DNA of 64,000 nt from CAKZYD01 sp039814715 (GCA_039814715.1 JBCCAR010000015.1:1-64000), one strand, 5' to 3'; counted from the stretch's first letter, positions 40,940-50,473 are shown. Notes: generated from the letters alone by a model not told the origin. Made by a program: numbers and translations.

Positions 40940-41026
40940 GGATGGGTGGCCGAGTGGTTGAAGGCACCGGTCTTGAAAACCGGCAAGGGTTAACGCTCTT
41001 CGTGGGTTCGAATCCCACCCCATCCG
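40940..41026 (+). tRNA. tRNA-Ser (TGA)
   Basis: 87 bases. The acceptor stem GGATGGG/CCCATCC, D-arm GGCCGAGTGGTTGAAGGC and anticodon stem CCGGT/ACCGG with loop CTTGAAA (anticodon TGA, reads UCA) are visible. A long variable arm follows (CAAGGGTTAACGCTCTTC), then the T-arm GTGGG-TTCGAAT-CCCAC and discriminator G. The CCA end is not encoded. Confidence 0.95.
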
Positions 41027-41345
41027 CCGCCATTCTTGTCTCTATTCTCTGCGCTTTTGTGCGAGGCTTTGCTTAGGTAGGCGCTGTTGTTGGCGCGCAA
41101 AACCTGCGCTGCTAACGCCGATCCCAATTTGAAACAGATGCTGTCGGGAGGTCTAACGACCTTTGCTGCAAAGCCATTTGTCTGCCTCCCAATGAGGGTT
41201 CTGATCGAGGCATTCCATGGCTTTTTTGCGGGGATGGGTGCTGCTTGGCGGCGTTGGCATGCTTATTGCTCGTGACGACTGAAGGCGTTGTGGTTTGTAA
41301 TGTGCAGTGCCGTTCGTTGCGTAGTCATTTGAGTGGAGTAGCGTT
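41027..41345. other. Intergenic region after tRNA-Ser (no clear gene)
   Basis: This 319-base stretch lies between tRNA-Ser and the PEP-CTERM gene. A 62-codon TTG frame at 41087 and a 21-codon ATG frame at 41217 have no support. It must hold the promoter of the PEP-CTERM gene; no clear -35/-10 pair or operator was picked out. No direct repeat of the tRNA 3' end, so no attachment site is evident. Confidence 0.4.
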
Positions 41346-42131
41346 ATGACTAACTTTAAGACTTTGTCGACTGCCATTGCGGTAGCTGGCATTGCTGTAG
41401 CGGGCCTGTCAGGTCCGGCTATGGCGCAAGATCATGGGTTTTCCTATGAGCGCACTGGCCCAGGCCAGAACAACAGCCGGGGCGCCAAGCTCCTTGAATA
41501 TTTTGAGTTCAACTATGGCGTTTTCCATGAAGGCACCAAAGACGAGCAAAATTTATTCGGCGCAACCATCGATTTCAAGCCTGAGCTTGTCAAAGAAGGT
41601 GGGTTTTGGCTTGTTTTGTCTGATGGGCCAAATCCTAAAGGAAACATGCGCGAATATGCGATCATGTATGGCGATTTAGAGAACAACCGTTTGTCTATCT
41701 TTGAGTACAACGGCAAAAACAGCTCTAACAGCATCAAAGATCCAGCGCGTGAATTGGCTGACATTTCAGATGTCTTTAACATCAACCACGACACCGGTGT
41801 CGTTGATTTCGAAATTGACGTGACGTCCATCAACTCGCTGAACTTCGGCAACAAATGGGATGGCATCGCGTTTGACGAGAAGATCGGTGTTTGGTTCCAT
41901 TTTGGCGATGATCTGAAGCAAAAGTATAAAAATGGCCAGCTGACGAAATTCGAACTGCCGCATCAAGGGTGGGTCGATTTTAGCTACAAACACACCGACA
42001 AAGTACCGCCTTGCGAGCTCTTCCCGGGCGGCAAAGGCTGTGATCCCACGGAAGTATCTGAGCCTGGCACATTGGCGCTAATTGGCATGGGCCTTATTGG
42101 TCTCGCCGCGTCTCGCCGCCGCAAAGCCTAA
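41346..42131 (+). CDS. PEP-CTERM sorting-domain surface protein
   Basis: 261 residues. The signal peptide ends GLSGPAMAQ. The body (25-230) is a beta-rich, charged secreted domain with no recognised family. The C-terminus SEPGTLALIGMGLIGLAASR is a PEP-CTERM anchor: (S/P)EP motif, hydrophobic helix, then RRRKA. In this system exosortase removes the tail and the protein is exported or anchored, often with exopolysaccharide. No exosortase gene is in the window. The RBS GGAG is present; a strong terminator follows, so it is a single-gene unit. Confidence 0.88.
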   Translation: MTNFKTLSTAIAVAGIAVAGLSGPAMAQDHGFSYERTGPGQNNSRGAKLLEYFEFNYGVFHEGTKDEQNLFGATIDFKPELVKEGGFWLVLSDGPNPKGNMREYAIMYGDLENNRLSIFEYNGKNSSNSIKDPARELADISDVFNINHDTGVVDFEIDVTSINSLNFGNKWDGIAFDEKIGVWFHFGDDLKQKYKNGQLTKFELPHQGWVDFSYKHTDKVPPCELFPGGKGCDPTEVSEPGTLALIGMGLIGLAASRRRKA

Positions 42132-42181
42132 TCGGCTTTCGCTTCGGTCAAACATCCAGCCTTATTGGATTGTAGGTATTG

Positions 42182-42218
42182 AATAAGCCCGCTGCCATGC
42201 TTTGGCGGCGGGCTTATT
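42182..42218. terminator. Terminator of PEP-CTERM gene
   Basis: AATAAGCCCGCTGCCA (42182-42197), loop TGCTT, TGGCGGCGGGCTTATT (42203-42218): a 16-bp stem with one G-T pair. It is a strong hairpin, with little T-tract, 50 bases after the stop. Confidence 0.8.
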
Positions 42219-42294
42219 GCCGCTCTGCTGATTGTCACAACAGCTTACGGCGAAAAAGCTTTGCGTGACTCCGGCTTTGTGGCACATCTACGCC

Positions 42295-43404
42295 ATGGCG
42301 CTACCATATAGACTACATCTTGAATTCTTATGGCTCGCTGCGTGCGTCTTCACGCTGCTACTCGTACCGGCAGTCTACGTCCCCGCCCGTGCGCAAGGCG
42401 CTGATGGCCCGCTTGAAGGGTCTCAGTTGCCGATAATAGAAGCTGAGTTTCAGACTTGGCTTTCGGGCGTCGCTCAGGAGGGCCTTGAAAAGGGTTTGAA
42501 GCCAGAGACCTTGGACCAAGCGCTTGGGTCTGTGACCTTAAACCAAAGGGTCTTAAAGTCGTCTGTTTCTCAACCCGAGCGCAAAGAGAAACTCGCGGAC
42601 TATCTTGCCAAACGCATTTCCATTTACCGCGTGCAAGAGGGTCGGCGGCTTTACCTTGAAAACAAAGCGCTGGTAGAGGATGTCGCCGAAAAGACCGGCG
42701 TGGATGCATCCGTTATCATCGCTATTTGGGGCATCGAAACCGCTTACGGGAAGATCACTGGTGATGCGCCTGTGATTGACGCTTTGGCATCCCTGGGCTT
42801 TCGCAGTGATCGCAAGGCATTTTTCCGCAAAGAGTTGTTTCAAGCCCTCACAATGCTGGACCGCGGCTTGATTGATCTTGCCAGTATGAAAGGCAGCTGG
42901 GCTGGCGCGATGGGCCAGCCGCAATTCATCCCATCCAGTTACTTGAGCTACGCACGTGATTATGACGGCGACGGTATTGTCGATATCTGGAACAATCTCG
43001 GCGATGTCTTTTATTCGATCGGCTCATATTTACAGCGGCACGGGTGGCAAAGCGGCCAAAGCTGGGGCGTTCAAGCGACGGTGAGTGATGCCTTTAGGGC
43101 CAGTCGCCCAGGTTTGCCTGACCGATCAAGAGATGCGCAGGCCTGCGTGAGCCCCTACGACAAAACCTGCAAGACGGCCCCGCTGCGGTACTGGCTTGCT
43201 CAGGGTGTTGTTGGGCCGCTCGGCGGCGCTCAGGGCTTGGACGCGAAAGCGCGTGTCGTCATGCCTGATGGCGCGCGCGGTCCGGCTTTTTTGGCGCCTA
43301 AGAACTTTGATGTGATTTTGACTTACAATCGCTCAAGCTATTATGCGGTCTCTGTCGGCATGCTTGCAGATATGATTGCCGGCGCGCAGGCGGCGCTCCA
43401 ATGA
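42295..43404 (+). CDS. Lytic murein transglycosylase (MltB family)
   Basis: 369 residues from the ATG at 42295; the frame extends to a TTG at 42232. A membrane or signal segment (about 10-30) is followed by the MltB fold: FQTWLSGVAQEGLEKGLKPETL, the catalytic Glu (E148) in IIAIWGIETAYGKITG, GSWAGAMGQPQFIPSSYLSYA and DYDGDGIVDIW. It cuts the glycan strand to 1,6-anhydro-MurNAc ends. It leads the run mltB-rlpA-dacA with a 4-base overlap to rlpA. Confidence 0.92.
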   Translation: MALPYRLHLEFLWLAACVFTLLLVPAVYVPARAQGADGPLEGSQLPIIEAEFQTWLSGVAQEGLEKGLKPETLDQALGSVTLNQRVLKSSVSQPERKEKLADYLAKRISIYRVQEGRRLYLENKALVEDVAEKTGVDASVIIAIWGIETAYGKITGDAPVIDALASLGFRSDRKAFFRKELFQALTMLDRGLIDLASMKGSWAGAMGQPQFIPSSYLSYARDYDGDGIVDIWNNLGDVFYSIGSYLQRHGWQSGQSWGVQATVSDAFRASRPGLPDRSRDAQACVSPYDKTCKTAPLRYWLAQGVVGPLGGAQGLDAKARVVMPDGARGPAFLAPKNFDVILTYNRSSYYAVSVGMLADMIAGAQAALQ

Positions 43405-44309
43405 TCAGAGCGATTTGGGCACTCATCGCCTGCGCGACTGCGCTCACAGCATGTGGCGGCGGTGGGTCGTCGACATATGGCCGCAATGCGCCTGCCGCTC
43501 CCACCTATGTTGCCGGACCACTTGTGCCGCCCATTGCACAGAGCGGCGCGCGGGGCATGAAATCGTATAAAATCAAAGGAAAACGCTATTACCCAAGAGA
43601 TGACCCCGGCTACCGGCAGCGCGGCACAGCGAGTTGGTATGGACCAAAGTTTCATGGCCGGCTGACGGCAAATGGAGAGCGCTATAATCAGTGGGCCTTG
43701 ACTGCGGCGCATAAAACAGTGCCGCTCGGCAGTTATCTCAAAGTCACTAATCTAGAAAATGGTCGGAATGTGACGCTCCTTGTGAATGACCGAGGGCCCT
43801 TTGTAAGCGGACGCATTGTCGATGTGTCTCGCAGGGGCGCGGATATTCTCGGCATGATAAAAGCGGGTACCGCACGGGTGCTGGTCGAAAGGACTGACCG
43901 CTATGGCAGGACGCTGGGGAAGCAGCCGCGTGTTCGCCAGGTCAAGCAGACGCCGATTACACCCACTTGGCGCAAACCTGCCGCACCTGCGCAGGTCACT
44001 CCGGCAGCAGCAGCGCCCAAGCCAGCAATAGCGCCGCCGCCGCAAGGGCCTGCCGGACCGGTGATGGTGCAGGTTGGGAGTTTTTCAGATTTTTATAATG
44101 CACGGCGATTGCAGCAGTCCGTCGCATCGGTTGGGCCAGCAGCCATTAAGCAAATCACCATTGAAGGCGGCGATATACGCTACCGTGTGCAAGTGGGCCC
44201 CTATGCGGACCCACTTGCAGCCGAACAGGCATTGAATTCTATTCACCAACTCGGCCATACCGGCGCCACATTGCGCGGGCTAGACGCGGTAGAAACAACG
44301 TCGCGCTGA
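43401..44309 (+). CDS. rlpA: RlpA-like lytic transglycosylase with SPOR domain
   Basis: 302 residues. Lipobox LTACGGGG (Cys18). The double-psi beta-barrel has QRGTASWYGPKFHGRLTANGE, TVPLGSYLKVTN and the catalytic Asp in LVNDRGPFVSGRIVDVS. A Pro/Ala linker (about 185-220) leads to a C-terminal SPOR domain with VMVQVGSFSDFYNARRLQ and YRVQVGPYAD. RlpA trims glycan strands lacking stem peptides at the septum. Confidence 0.93.
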   Translation: MIRAIWALIACATALTACGGGGSSTYGRNAPAAPTYVAGPLVPPIAQSGARGMKSYKIKGKRYYPRDDPGYRQRGTASWYGPKFHGRLTANGERYNQWALTAAHKTVPLGSYLKVTNLENGRNVTLLVNDRGPFVSGRIVDVSRRGADILGMIKAGTARVLVERTDRYGRTLGKQPRVRQVKQTPITPTWRKPAAPAQVTPAAAAPKPAIAPPPQGPAGPVMVQVGSFSDFYNARRLQQSVASVGPAAIKQITIEGGDIRYRVQVGPYADPLAAEQALNSIHQLGHTGATLRGLDAVETTSR

Positions 44310-44329
44310 CGCAAACGCAAAAGGGTCTT

Positions 44330-45484
44330 ATGTTTCGCTTCACAATCATGTTGGTTTTGTTGTTCGCTCTAACAGGCCGCGCTGCTGCTTTTGATACCAA
44401 GGCTGAGCAAGTTTATATGCTAGACCTTTCGACAGACACGGTGTTGCTGGAAAAGGACGCTGACACGGCAATGCCGCCATCCTCCATGAGCAAACTTATG
44501 ACGCTGTATGTGGCGTTTGAGCGGCTCGCAGATGGCAGCTTGTCCATGGAACGCAAGGTGACAGCCAGTCCAGACGTGTGGCGGCGTTGGCGGCTAAAAG
44601 GCTCAACGCTGTTTTTGGGTGAAACGCAGCAAGTCACCGTTGAGGAGCTTCTCCTCGGGATCATTGTTCAATCAGGAAATGACGCTTGCGCTTGGCTTGC
44701 AGAAGCCGTCGCTGGCAGTGAGGATGCTTTTGTGGTTCTCATGAACGATGCGGCTCAGCGGCTGGGTATGACGGGTAGCAATTTTACGAATGTGAACGGC
44801 TGGCCCGATGACAATCAATATGTCACGGCAACGGACCTTGCGATTTTAGCTGAAGCACTCGTCACTGAGTTTCCTGAGTATTATGAAATGTTTTCGCGGC
44901 GGCGGTTTGAGTTCGGCAAGGCGGAATCAAATTATAATAATCGAAACCCAATTCTTGGCCGGGTGAACGGCGCGGATGGCTTGAAGACCGGCCATACTGA
45001 AGCAGCAGGCTATGGCTTGACCGGCTCGGCTATCCGCGAGGATCGCAGGCTCGTTCTTGTGGTTAACGGGCTGCAATCTAGCGCTGCGCGCCGGTCAGAA
45101 AGCGCGCGCCTGCTGGAATGGGGCTTTGCCAATTTCAAGACGTTTGACCTGCTTGAAGACGGGGATTATGTGGCAACGGCGCCTGTTTGGATGGGCGAGC
45201 AAAGCGGGGTCAAATTGGTGACCGGTGCCCCTGTGACATTGACGTTAGCGCGGAAAGATCGCAGCGCGCTGAATATGTTTGTCCGCTACGAAAGCCCCCT
45301 AAAGGCGCCCTTCGCCGCTGGCGATGTTGTTGCTGAATTGATTATCTCCGCGCCTGATGCCGATGATCTTATTGTGCCATTGGTTGCTGAAAGCAGTGTT
45401 GAGAAAGTGCGCGGGTTTGACAAGGTTGGCGCTGCGTTCGATCATCTTATCTTTGGCGCGACACCAGCCCCTGCTGCCGATTAA
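44330..45484 (+). CDS. D-alanyl-D-alanine carboxypeptidase (class A low-mass PBP)
   Basis: 384 residues. After a signal peptide (about 1-20), the S11 peptidase motifs are present: SxxK (S52, in PPSSMSKLM), SxN (QSGNDACAWLAE) and KTG (GLKTGHTEAAGYG). A C-terminal PBP5-like domain (about 275-370) follows. It removes the terminal D-Ala of stem peptides in the periplasm (DacA/DacF type). It is 20 bases after rlpA and 5 before tmk. Confidence 0.94.
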   Translation: MFRFTIMLVLLFALTGRAAAFDTKAEQVYMLDLSTDTVLLEKDADTAMPPSSMSKLMTLYVAFERLADGSLSMERKVTASPDVWRRWRLKGSTLFLGETQQVTVEELLLGIIVQSGNDACAWLAEAVAGSEDAFVVLMNDAAQRLGMTGSNFTNVNGWPDDNQYVTATDLAILAEALVTEFPEYYEMFSRRRFEFGKAESNYNNRNPILGRVNGADGLKTGHTEAAGYGLTGSAIREDRRLVLVVNGLQSSAARRSESARLLEWGFANFKTFDLLEDGDYVATAPVWMGEQSGVKLVTGAPVTLTLARKDRSALNMFVRYESPLKAPFAAGDVVAELIISAPDADDLIVPLVAESSVEKVRGFDKVGAAFDHLIFGATPAPAAD

Positions 45485-45489
45485 CGCCG

Positions 45490-46134
45490 ATGCCTAAAGG
45501 TCTATTTGTAACCTTTGAGGGCGGCGAGGGCGCTGGCAAGACCACGCAAATCAAAGCAATTAAAGACGCGCTGGAGGCACGCGGCCTCACTGTTGTGACC
45601 ACACGCGAACCTGGCGGAACTGCGGGCGCCGAGGCAATTCGCGCACTCTTAGTCAGCGGCGAAACTAGTCGATGGGACGTGACAACCGAATTGTTGCTTG
45701 CGACAGCTGCGCGGCGCGATCATGTCGTGCGGGTCATCGCGCCAGCGCTAGAGCAAGGCGCAGTCGTTTTATGTGATCGTTTTGTTCATTCGACGCTCGC
45801 CTATCAGGGCGGCCGCGGCGCAGTGACGGATGAGGATGTGCGTAACCTTCATGCTCTCGCGATTGGCTCGTTATGGCCTGACATCACGTTCATTTTTGAC
45901 TTAGACCCTGATGTGGCAGCGCAGCGATCGGCCGCTAGAGATGGCGCCAACCAGGGCCGATTTGAAAAGATGGATCCAGCATTTCATAGTCATCTACGCG
46001 ATCGTTTTATGGCGTTGGCATCACAGGATGACGTGTGCCAACTGGTTGATGCAGCTGCCCCTGTTGGAGATGTGACGGAGACGATTTTAACGGCGCTTAG
46101 TCCACTTTTAGACGAGGTTGGCAATGGTGGATGA
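45490..46134 (+). CDS. tmk: Thymidylate kinase
   Basis: 214 residues. P-loop FVTFEGGEGAGKTTQIKA, DR motif LCDRFVHSTLAYQG and the lid region RDGANQGRFEKMD. It phosphorylates dTMP to dTDP. Its end overlaps holB by 11 bases, a common gene pair. Confidence 0.95.
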   Translation: MPKGLFVTFEGGEGAGKTTQIKAIKDALEARGLTVVTTREPGGTAGAEAIRALLVSGETSRWDVTTELLLATAARRDHVVRVIAPALEQGAVVLCDRFVHSTLAYQGGRGAVTDEDVRNLHALAIGSLWPDITFIFDLDPDVAAQRSAARDGANQGRFEKMDPAFHSHLRDRFMALASQDDVCQLVDAAAPVGDVTETILTALSPLLDEVGNGG

Positions 46135-47107
46135 TCGCGGCGCACTGATTGGCCATGACGGCGGCGTTGCAGAATTCCTAGAGGCGCTCGACAGCGGCAA
46201 ACTCCATCATGCTTGGCTGCTCACTGGGCAGCATGGCATTGGAAAGGCGCTCTTTGCGCTCCATGCCTCTGCGGTTTTGCTCTCACAGGCAAAATCGGCG
46301 CTGACAATGCCTTTGTTTCGAGATGCGCTTTCCACGCCGGCGGCGCGGCAGATGCTGCAGGGAAGTCATCCTGACTTTCGCCATATTCAGCCAGCGAAAG
46401 ACAAAGCGACGCAAATCATTTCCGTCGATCAAATCCGCACCTTAGCAGGTTTGTTTCAAACGACCGCTGGAATGGGCGGCTGGCGCATCGCGATTATCGA
46501 TGCCGCCGATGACATGAACAGGGCGGCAGCCAATGCGATCTTAAAACTGCTCGAAGAGCCGCCGCCGCGCAGCGTATTTTTTCTCATTAGCCACACGCCA
46601 GGCAAGTTATTGCCAACAATCCGCTCGCGCTGCCGCACGCTGCGTTTCCAGCCTTTGGCCAATGAAGATGTTGCCGCGGTGCTGGCGTCGTCCGCGCCAG
46701 AGGCGCAAGATGATATGGATGCGGTTTTAGCATTTGCCGACGGCTCTCCGGGCCGAGCGCTGTCCTATCTGGAGGGACATGCGCTGGATTATTCATCAAC
46801 TTTGGCAGGGCTGTTCGATAGCCTGCCGCACATAGATCGCCGCACTTTGCTTGGGCTTGCCGATCAGATGGGAGACCGTGCATCTTCGCCCGTTTATAAA
46901 ACATGTTGGTCCCTTTTGCAGGACATGGCGACCTACGCCGTGCGCTCTAGCGCATCGGGCGATGGTGTGTACAAAGATATCTCTACCAATCGTTGGCTCG
47001 CCTTCGCGGATGGCTTGGAAGAGGGACGCCGGCAGATTGAAGGCCTGAACATGTCTCCGCGCCAAGCCCTTATCGCGCTGGTGTCCCATCTCGCGCCGCC
47101 TGCTTAA
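46124..47107 (+). CDS. holB: DNA polymerase III delta-prime subunit
   Basis: 327 residues from the ATG at 46124 (a TTG at 46118 adds two codons). AAA+ clamp-loader fold: HAWLLTGQHGIGKALFALHAS (degenerate P-loop), ISVDQIRTLAGLFQTTA, DDMNRAAANAILKLLEEPPPRSVFFLISHTP, and the SRC motif in RSRCRTLRFQPL. It is part of the gamma complex that loads the beta clamp. Fits its place between tmk and metG. Confidence 0.92.
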   Translation: MVDDRGALIGHDGGVAEFLEALDSGKLHHAWLLTGQHGIGKALFALHASAVLLSQAKSALTMPLFRDALSTPAARQMLQGSHPDFRHIQPAKDKATQIISVDQIRTLAGLFQTTAGMGGWRIAIIDAADDMNRAAANAILKLLEEPPPRSVFFLISHTPGKLLPTIRSRCRTLRFQPLANEDVAAVLASSAPEAQDDMDAVLAFADGSPGRALSYLEGHALDYSSTLAGLFDSLPHIDRRTLLGLADQMGDRASSPVYKTCWSLLQDMATYAVRSSASGDGVYKDISTNRWLAFADGLEEGRRQIEGLNMSPRQALIALVSHLAPPA

Positions 47108-47193
47108 CGCCAGCGAATGACGGTTGACCGCTGGGAGACGAAGTGGGACAAGCGCGCGAAATTTACGCTGCATACAGCCAATCGGACGCGGAC

Positions 47194-48747
47194 ATGACGG
47201 CACAAACCTTTTATATTACGACTGCGATCTCCTATCCCAATGGCGCGCCCCATATTGGTCATGCGTATGAAGCCATCGCTACCGACGCCTTAGCGCGCTT
47301 TCACCGTCTTGATGGGAAGGATGTACATTTCCTCACAGGAACGGATGAGCACGGGCTTAAAATGCTGCAAACGGCGCGTAAAGAAGGCATCAGCGCCCGT
47401 GAAATAGCGGACCGCATGGCCCCCTTGTTTAAAACCATGGTGGAGACGCTGAACTGCAGCAACGATGACTTTATTCGCACCAGTGAAGAACGCCATTACG
47501 CTGCATGTCAGGAGATATGGCGGCGTATAGACGCCAAGGGCGATATCTACAAAGGCGGCTATTCCGGTTGGTATTCTGTGCGCGATGAAGCGTTTTATGA
47601 CGCAGAAGAGCTCACCACGAACGAGGATGGTACCAAATTGTCGCCGCAAGGCACGCCCGTCGAATGGACGCAGGAAGAGACTTATTTTTTCCGGCTATCA
47701 AAATACGCTGAGCCGCTGCTCGCCCTTTATGAAAGCCAGCCAGGCTTTGTTCAGCCAGATGGCCGGCGCAATGAGATTGCCCAATTCGTTAAAGGCGGGC
47801 TGAAAGACCTCTCCATATCGCGCACGAGCTTTGATTGGGGCGTGCCTGTGCCTGGCGATGAAGAGCATGTCATGTATGTCTGGATTGACGCGCTGACGAA
47901 CTATTTGACGGGTGTTGGTTTTCCTGACGAAAGCAGCGATCTCTTTGGTAAGTTTTGGCCGGCTGACGCGCATATTATCGGCAAAGACATCGTACGCTTT
48001 CATGCAGTGTATTGGCCTGCATTTTTGATGAGCGCCGGCATTGCTCTCCCGCGCCAGGTCTTTGGCCATGGTTTTCTATTTAACCGCGGGGAGAAAATGT
48101 CAAAGTCGGTTGGCAATGTGATCGATCCCTTAGCGATGGCGCAGCAATATGGCGTCGATCAGCTACGCTTCTTTTTGCTGCGTGAAGTGCCCTTTGGACA
48201 AGATGGCAACTATTCGCATGGAGCCATCGTGACGCGCTGCAATGCTAACCTTGCCAATGATCTTGGCAATTTAGCGCAGCGCTCTTTGTCGATGATTTTT
48301 AAAAATTGCGATGGCGTCTTCCCGCAGCCAGGCGCGCTCAGCCAAGAGGACGAAGCATTTCTGCAGTCCGTTGACGCGCTCTATGATCTCGTCTCGCAGC
48401 CAATGAAAGCACTTGCCATACACAAGGCGCTGGATGCGATTTGGCATGTGATCGGCCAGGGCAACACGTATTTTGCCGGGCAAGAGCCGTGGGTGCTCCG
48501 CAAAAGTGATCCTGAGCGTATGGCCACCGTCCTATATGTGACCGCAGAAGCGCTTCGCCAGGTGGCAATTTTGGTTCAGCCTTTCATTCCCGATGGCGCG
48601 GCGCGCTTGCTCGATTTGCTTGGTATTGCGCCTGATGCCCGCGCATTTGCAAACCTTGGTGATCGTGGCCGCCTGGTTGGTGGCTCTCCATTGCAAAAAC
48701 CCGTCGGCATCTTCCCGCGGCTCGAGCTTGAGGAGGATGTAGCGTGA
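47194..48747 (+). CDS. metG: Methionyl-tRNA synthetase
   Basis: 517 residues from the ATG at 47194; a GTG at 47143 (GGGAGA upstream) would add 17 residues. Class I motifs: the HIGH loop in ISYPNGAPHIGHAYEAIATD and KMSKS in GEKMSKSVGNVIDP. It has no C-terminal tRNA-binding EMAP domain and no zinc knuckle quartet, as usual in alphaproteobacteria. Its stop overlaps the tatD start by 4 bases. Confidence 0.97.
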   Translation: MTAQTFYITTAISYPNGAPHIGHAYEAIATDALARFHRLDGKDVHFLTGTDEHGLKMLQTARKEGISAREIADRMAPLFKTMVETLNCSNDDFIRTSEERHYAACQEIWRRIDAKGDIYKGGYSGWYSVRDEAFYDAEELTTNEDGTKLSPQGTPVEWTQEETYFFRLSKYAEPLLALYESQPGFVQPDGRRNEIAQFVKGGLKDLSISRTSFDWGVPVPGDEEHVMYVWIDALTNYLTGVGFPDESSDLFGKFWPADAHIIGKDIVRFHAVYWPAFLMSAGIALPRQVFGHGFLFNRGEKMSKSVGNVIDPLAMAQQYGVDQLRFFLLREVPFGQDGNYSHGAIVTRCNANLANDLGNLAQRSLSMIFKNCDGVFPQPGALSQEDEAFLQSVDALYDLVSQPMKALAIHKALDAIWHVIGQGNTYFAGQEPWVLRKSDPERMATVLYVTAEALRQVAILVQPFIPDGAARLLDLLGIAPDARAFANLGDRGRLVGGSPLQKPVGIFPRLELEEDVA

Positions 48748-49532
48748 GCGGGTTTGTCGATAGTCACTGCCACTTGAATTACAAAGGGTTGGTGGAAGAG
48801 GTCGACGCGGTGATTAGCCGGGCGCGGGGCGCTGGCGTCTCGCACATGCTCGCGATCAATACCCGCCTGGATGAACTTCCTGATATCTTGGCCATCGCGG
48901 ATGGCAATGATGATATTCATGTGAGTGCAGGTGTTCACCCCCATGAAGCTGCAAACCATGCGATTGGTTCATCGGGGAAATTGATTGAAGCAGCGGGCCA
49001 TTCGAAAGTCGTTGGCATCGGCGAGACGGGCCTGGATTATTTCTACGACAATGCGCCGCGCGCGCAGCAGAAAGAGAGCTTCCGGCTGCATATTCACGCA
49101 GCACAAGAAACCGGGTTGCCCCTGATCGTACACACGCGCGATGCTGAAGGCGACACAGCGCAAATCATGCGCGAAGAAATGGCTAGGAAGCCTTATACAG
49201 GCGTCATCCACTGTTTTACAGCTAGTGATGCGTTCGCCGGCATCGCTATGGAGCTGGGCTTTTATATTTCTTTATCCGGTATCGTGACCTTCAAGTCAGC
49301 CAAAGACCTGCAAGAGACGGCCAAACGACTGCCGCTTGATCGTTTGCTCATTGAGACGGATAGCCCCTTCTTAGCGCCAGTGCCTCACCGCGGCAAAACA
49401 TGCGAACCCGCTTTTGTCGCCGATACAGCACGCTTTTTAGCCGAGCTGCGCGGCGAGGACGTTGATGCACTCGCTGACGCTTCCACACGCAATTTCTTCG
49501 CCCTATTTGACAAAGCCGCGCCAGCGCAATGA
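48744..49532 (+). CDS. TatD family metal-dependent hydrolase
   Basis: 262 residues, GTG start. Metal-site motifs of the TatD amidohydrolase fold: FVDSHCHLNYKGL, AGVHPHEA, VGIGETGLDYFYD, PLIVHTRDA, GVIHCFTAS, and the end LLIETDSPFLAPVPHRGK. TatD-type enzymes act as 3' exonucleases or D-tyrosyl-tRNA-like hydrolases. It overlaps metG and the next gene by 4 bases each. Confidence 0.93.
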   Translation: MSGFVDSHCHLNYKGLVEEVDAVISRARGAGVSHMLAINTRLDELPDILAIADGNDDIHVSAGVHPHEAANHAIGSSGKLIEAAGHSKVVGIGETGLDYFYDNAPRAQQKESFRLHIHAAQETGLPLIVHTRDAEGDTAQIMREEMARKPYTGVIHCFTASDAFAGIAMELGFYISLSGIVTFKSAKDLQETAKRLPLDRLLIETDSPFLAPVPHRGKTCEPAFVADTARFLAELRGEDVDALADASTRNFFALFDKAAPAQ

Positions 49533-50287
49533 AGATCACCATTCTGGGGTGCGGTACATCCCAAGGTGTCCCGCGGATTGGCGGTTACTGGGGAGATTGC
49601 GATCCAAAGGAACCTAAAAACCGCCGCCGCCGCGTCTCAATCGCGGTAGAGGAGGGTGGGCATCGGTTTATCATCGATACCACACCGGACCTGCGCGAAC
49701 AGCTTTTGGATGCAAACATCGATGCTGTTGATGCGGTCTTTTACACACATGATCACGCCGATCATTGCCATGGGATCGACGATTTGCGCGGCCTATTCCA
49801 TACCATGCGACGCCCCATCGATGTGTATGCCGATAAGCGCACATTGAGCGTTTTAAAGCAACGCTTTGGCTATGTATTTCAAGGTGCAACCGGATACCCT
49901 GCAATTGCCAGCGACCACGCCATCGCGGTAGGTACGCCGCTCCATATTGGGCCCATGGGTGTAGAAAGCTTCTGGCTTGACCATGGCCCGATCAAAAGTG
50001 TTGGGTACCGGGCCGGCGGCATGGCGTATACGACCGATTTCAATGCTATTCCAGAAGGTTCGGAGCAATACTTGATGGACTTAGACGTGTGGGTCGTTGA
50101 TGCGCTTCGGCGTAAACCACATCCAACGCATCCGCATTTGGCGCAGACTTTAGCTTGGATAGATCAGTTTAAACCAAAGCGGGCCTATTTGACCCATATG
50201 GCGTGGGATATGGATTACCAAACGCTGTGCAATGAACTGCCTGATCACATCCGCCCTGCTTATGACGGCCAGGTTATTACACTTTAA
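49529..50287 (+). CDS. MBL-fold hydrolase (PhnP-like)
   Basis: 252 residues. Starts MKITILGCGTSQGVPRIGG, then the metal ligands FYTHDHADHCHGIDDLRG and the late His in AYLTHMAWDMDY. It is of the PhnP/RNase Z-like metallo-beta-lactamase group, which cleaves phosphodiesters such as cyclic phosphates. The pairing with tatD and metG is conserved in alphaproteobacteria. Exact substrate unknown. Confidence 0.9.
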   Translation: MKITILGCGTSQGVPRIGGYWGDCDPKEPKNRRRRVSIAVEEGGHRFIIDTTPDLREQLLDANIDAVDAVFYTHDHADHCHGIDDLRGLFHTMRRPIDVYADKRTLSVLKQRFGYVFQGATGYPAIASDHAIAVGTPLHIGPMGVESFWLDHGPIKSVGYRAGGMAYTTDFNAIPEGSEQYLMDLDVWVVDALRRKPHPTHPHLAQTLAWIDQFKPKRAYLTHMAWDMDYQTLCNELPDHIRPAYDGQVITL

Positions 50288-50299
50288 AAGGGACTGGCC

Positions 50300-50473
50300 A
50301 TGGCTGAGCATCAACTACAGAATCTGGTTTACTTGGCGTTGCTGCTTACGCTCATTGGTTTTTTTACGCTTGGCGGTTATCGCGGCAATTGGCCAAAGGC
50401 GGGCAAGCATATCATTGTCTGGATTGCTATTTTCGCCGCGCTGTTTGTCGTCTTCCGCCTGGCTGGCTTCTGA
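50300..50473 (+). CDS. Small two-helix membrane protein
   Basis: 57 residues: two hydrophobic helices (about 8-26, NLVYLALLLTLIGFFTLGG, and 37-55, KHIIVWIAIFAALFVVFRLAG) joined by a short basic loop (YRGNWPKAG). GGGA lies before the ATG. It is 12 bases after the MBL hydrolase gene and so in the same transcript. No family named. Confidence 0.65.
   Translation: MAEHQLQNLVYLALLLTLIGFFTLGGYRGNWPKAGKHIIVWIAIFAALFVVFRLAGF

Noticed and set aside
41087..41275. 62-codon TTG frame after tRNA-Ser
   Set aside because: No RBS, no hydrophobic pattern or motif, and no support from context.
40940..41345. tRNA-Ser as an integration site for a mobile element
   Set aside because: No integrase, no repeat of the tRNA 3' end and no shift in gene type beyond it.
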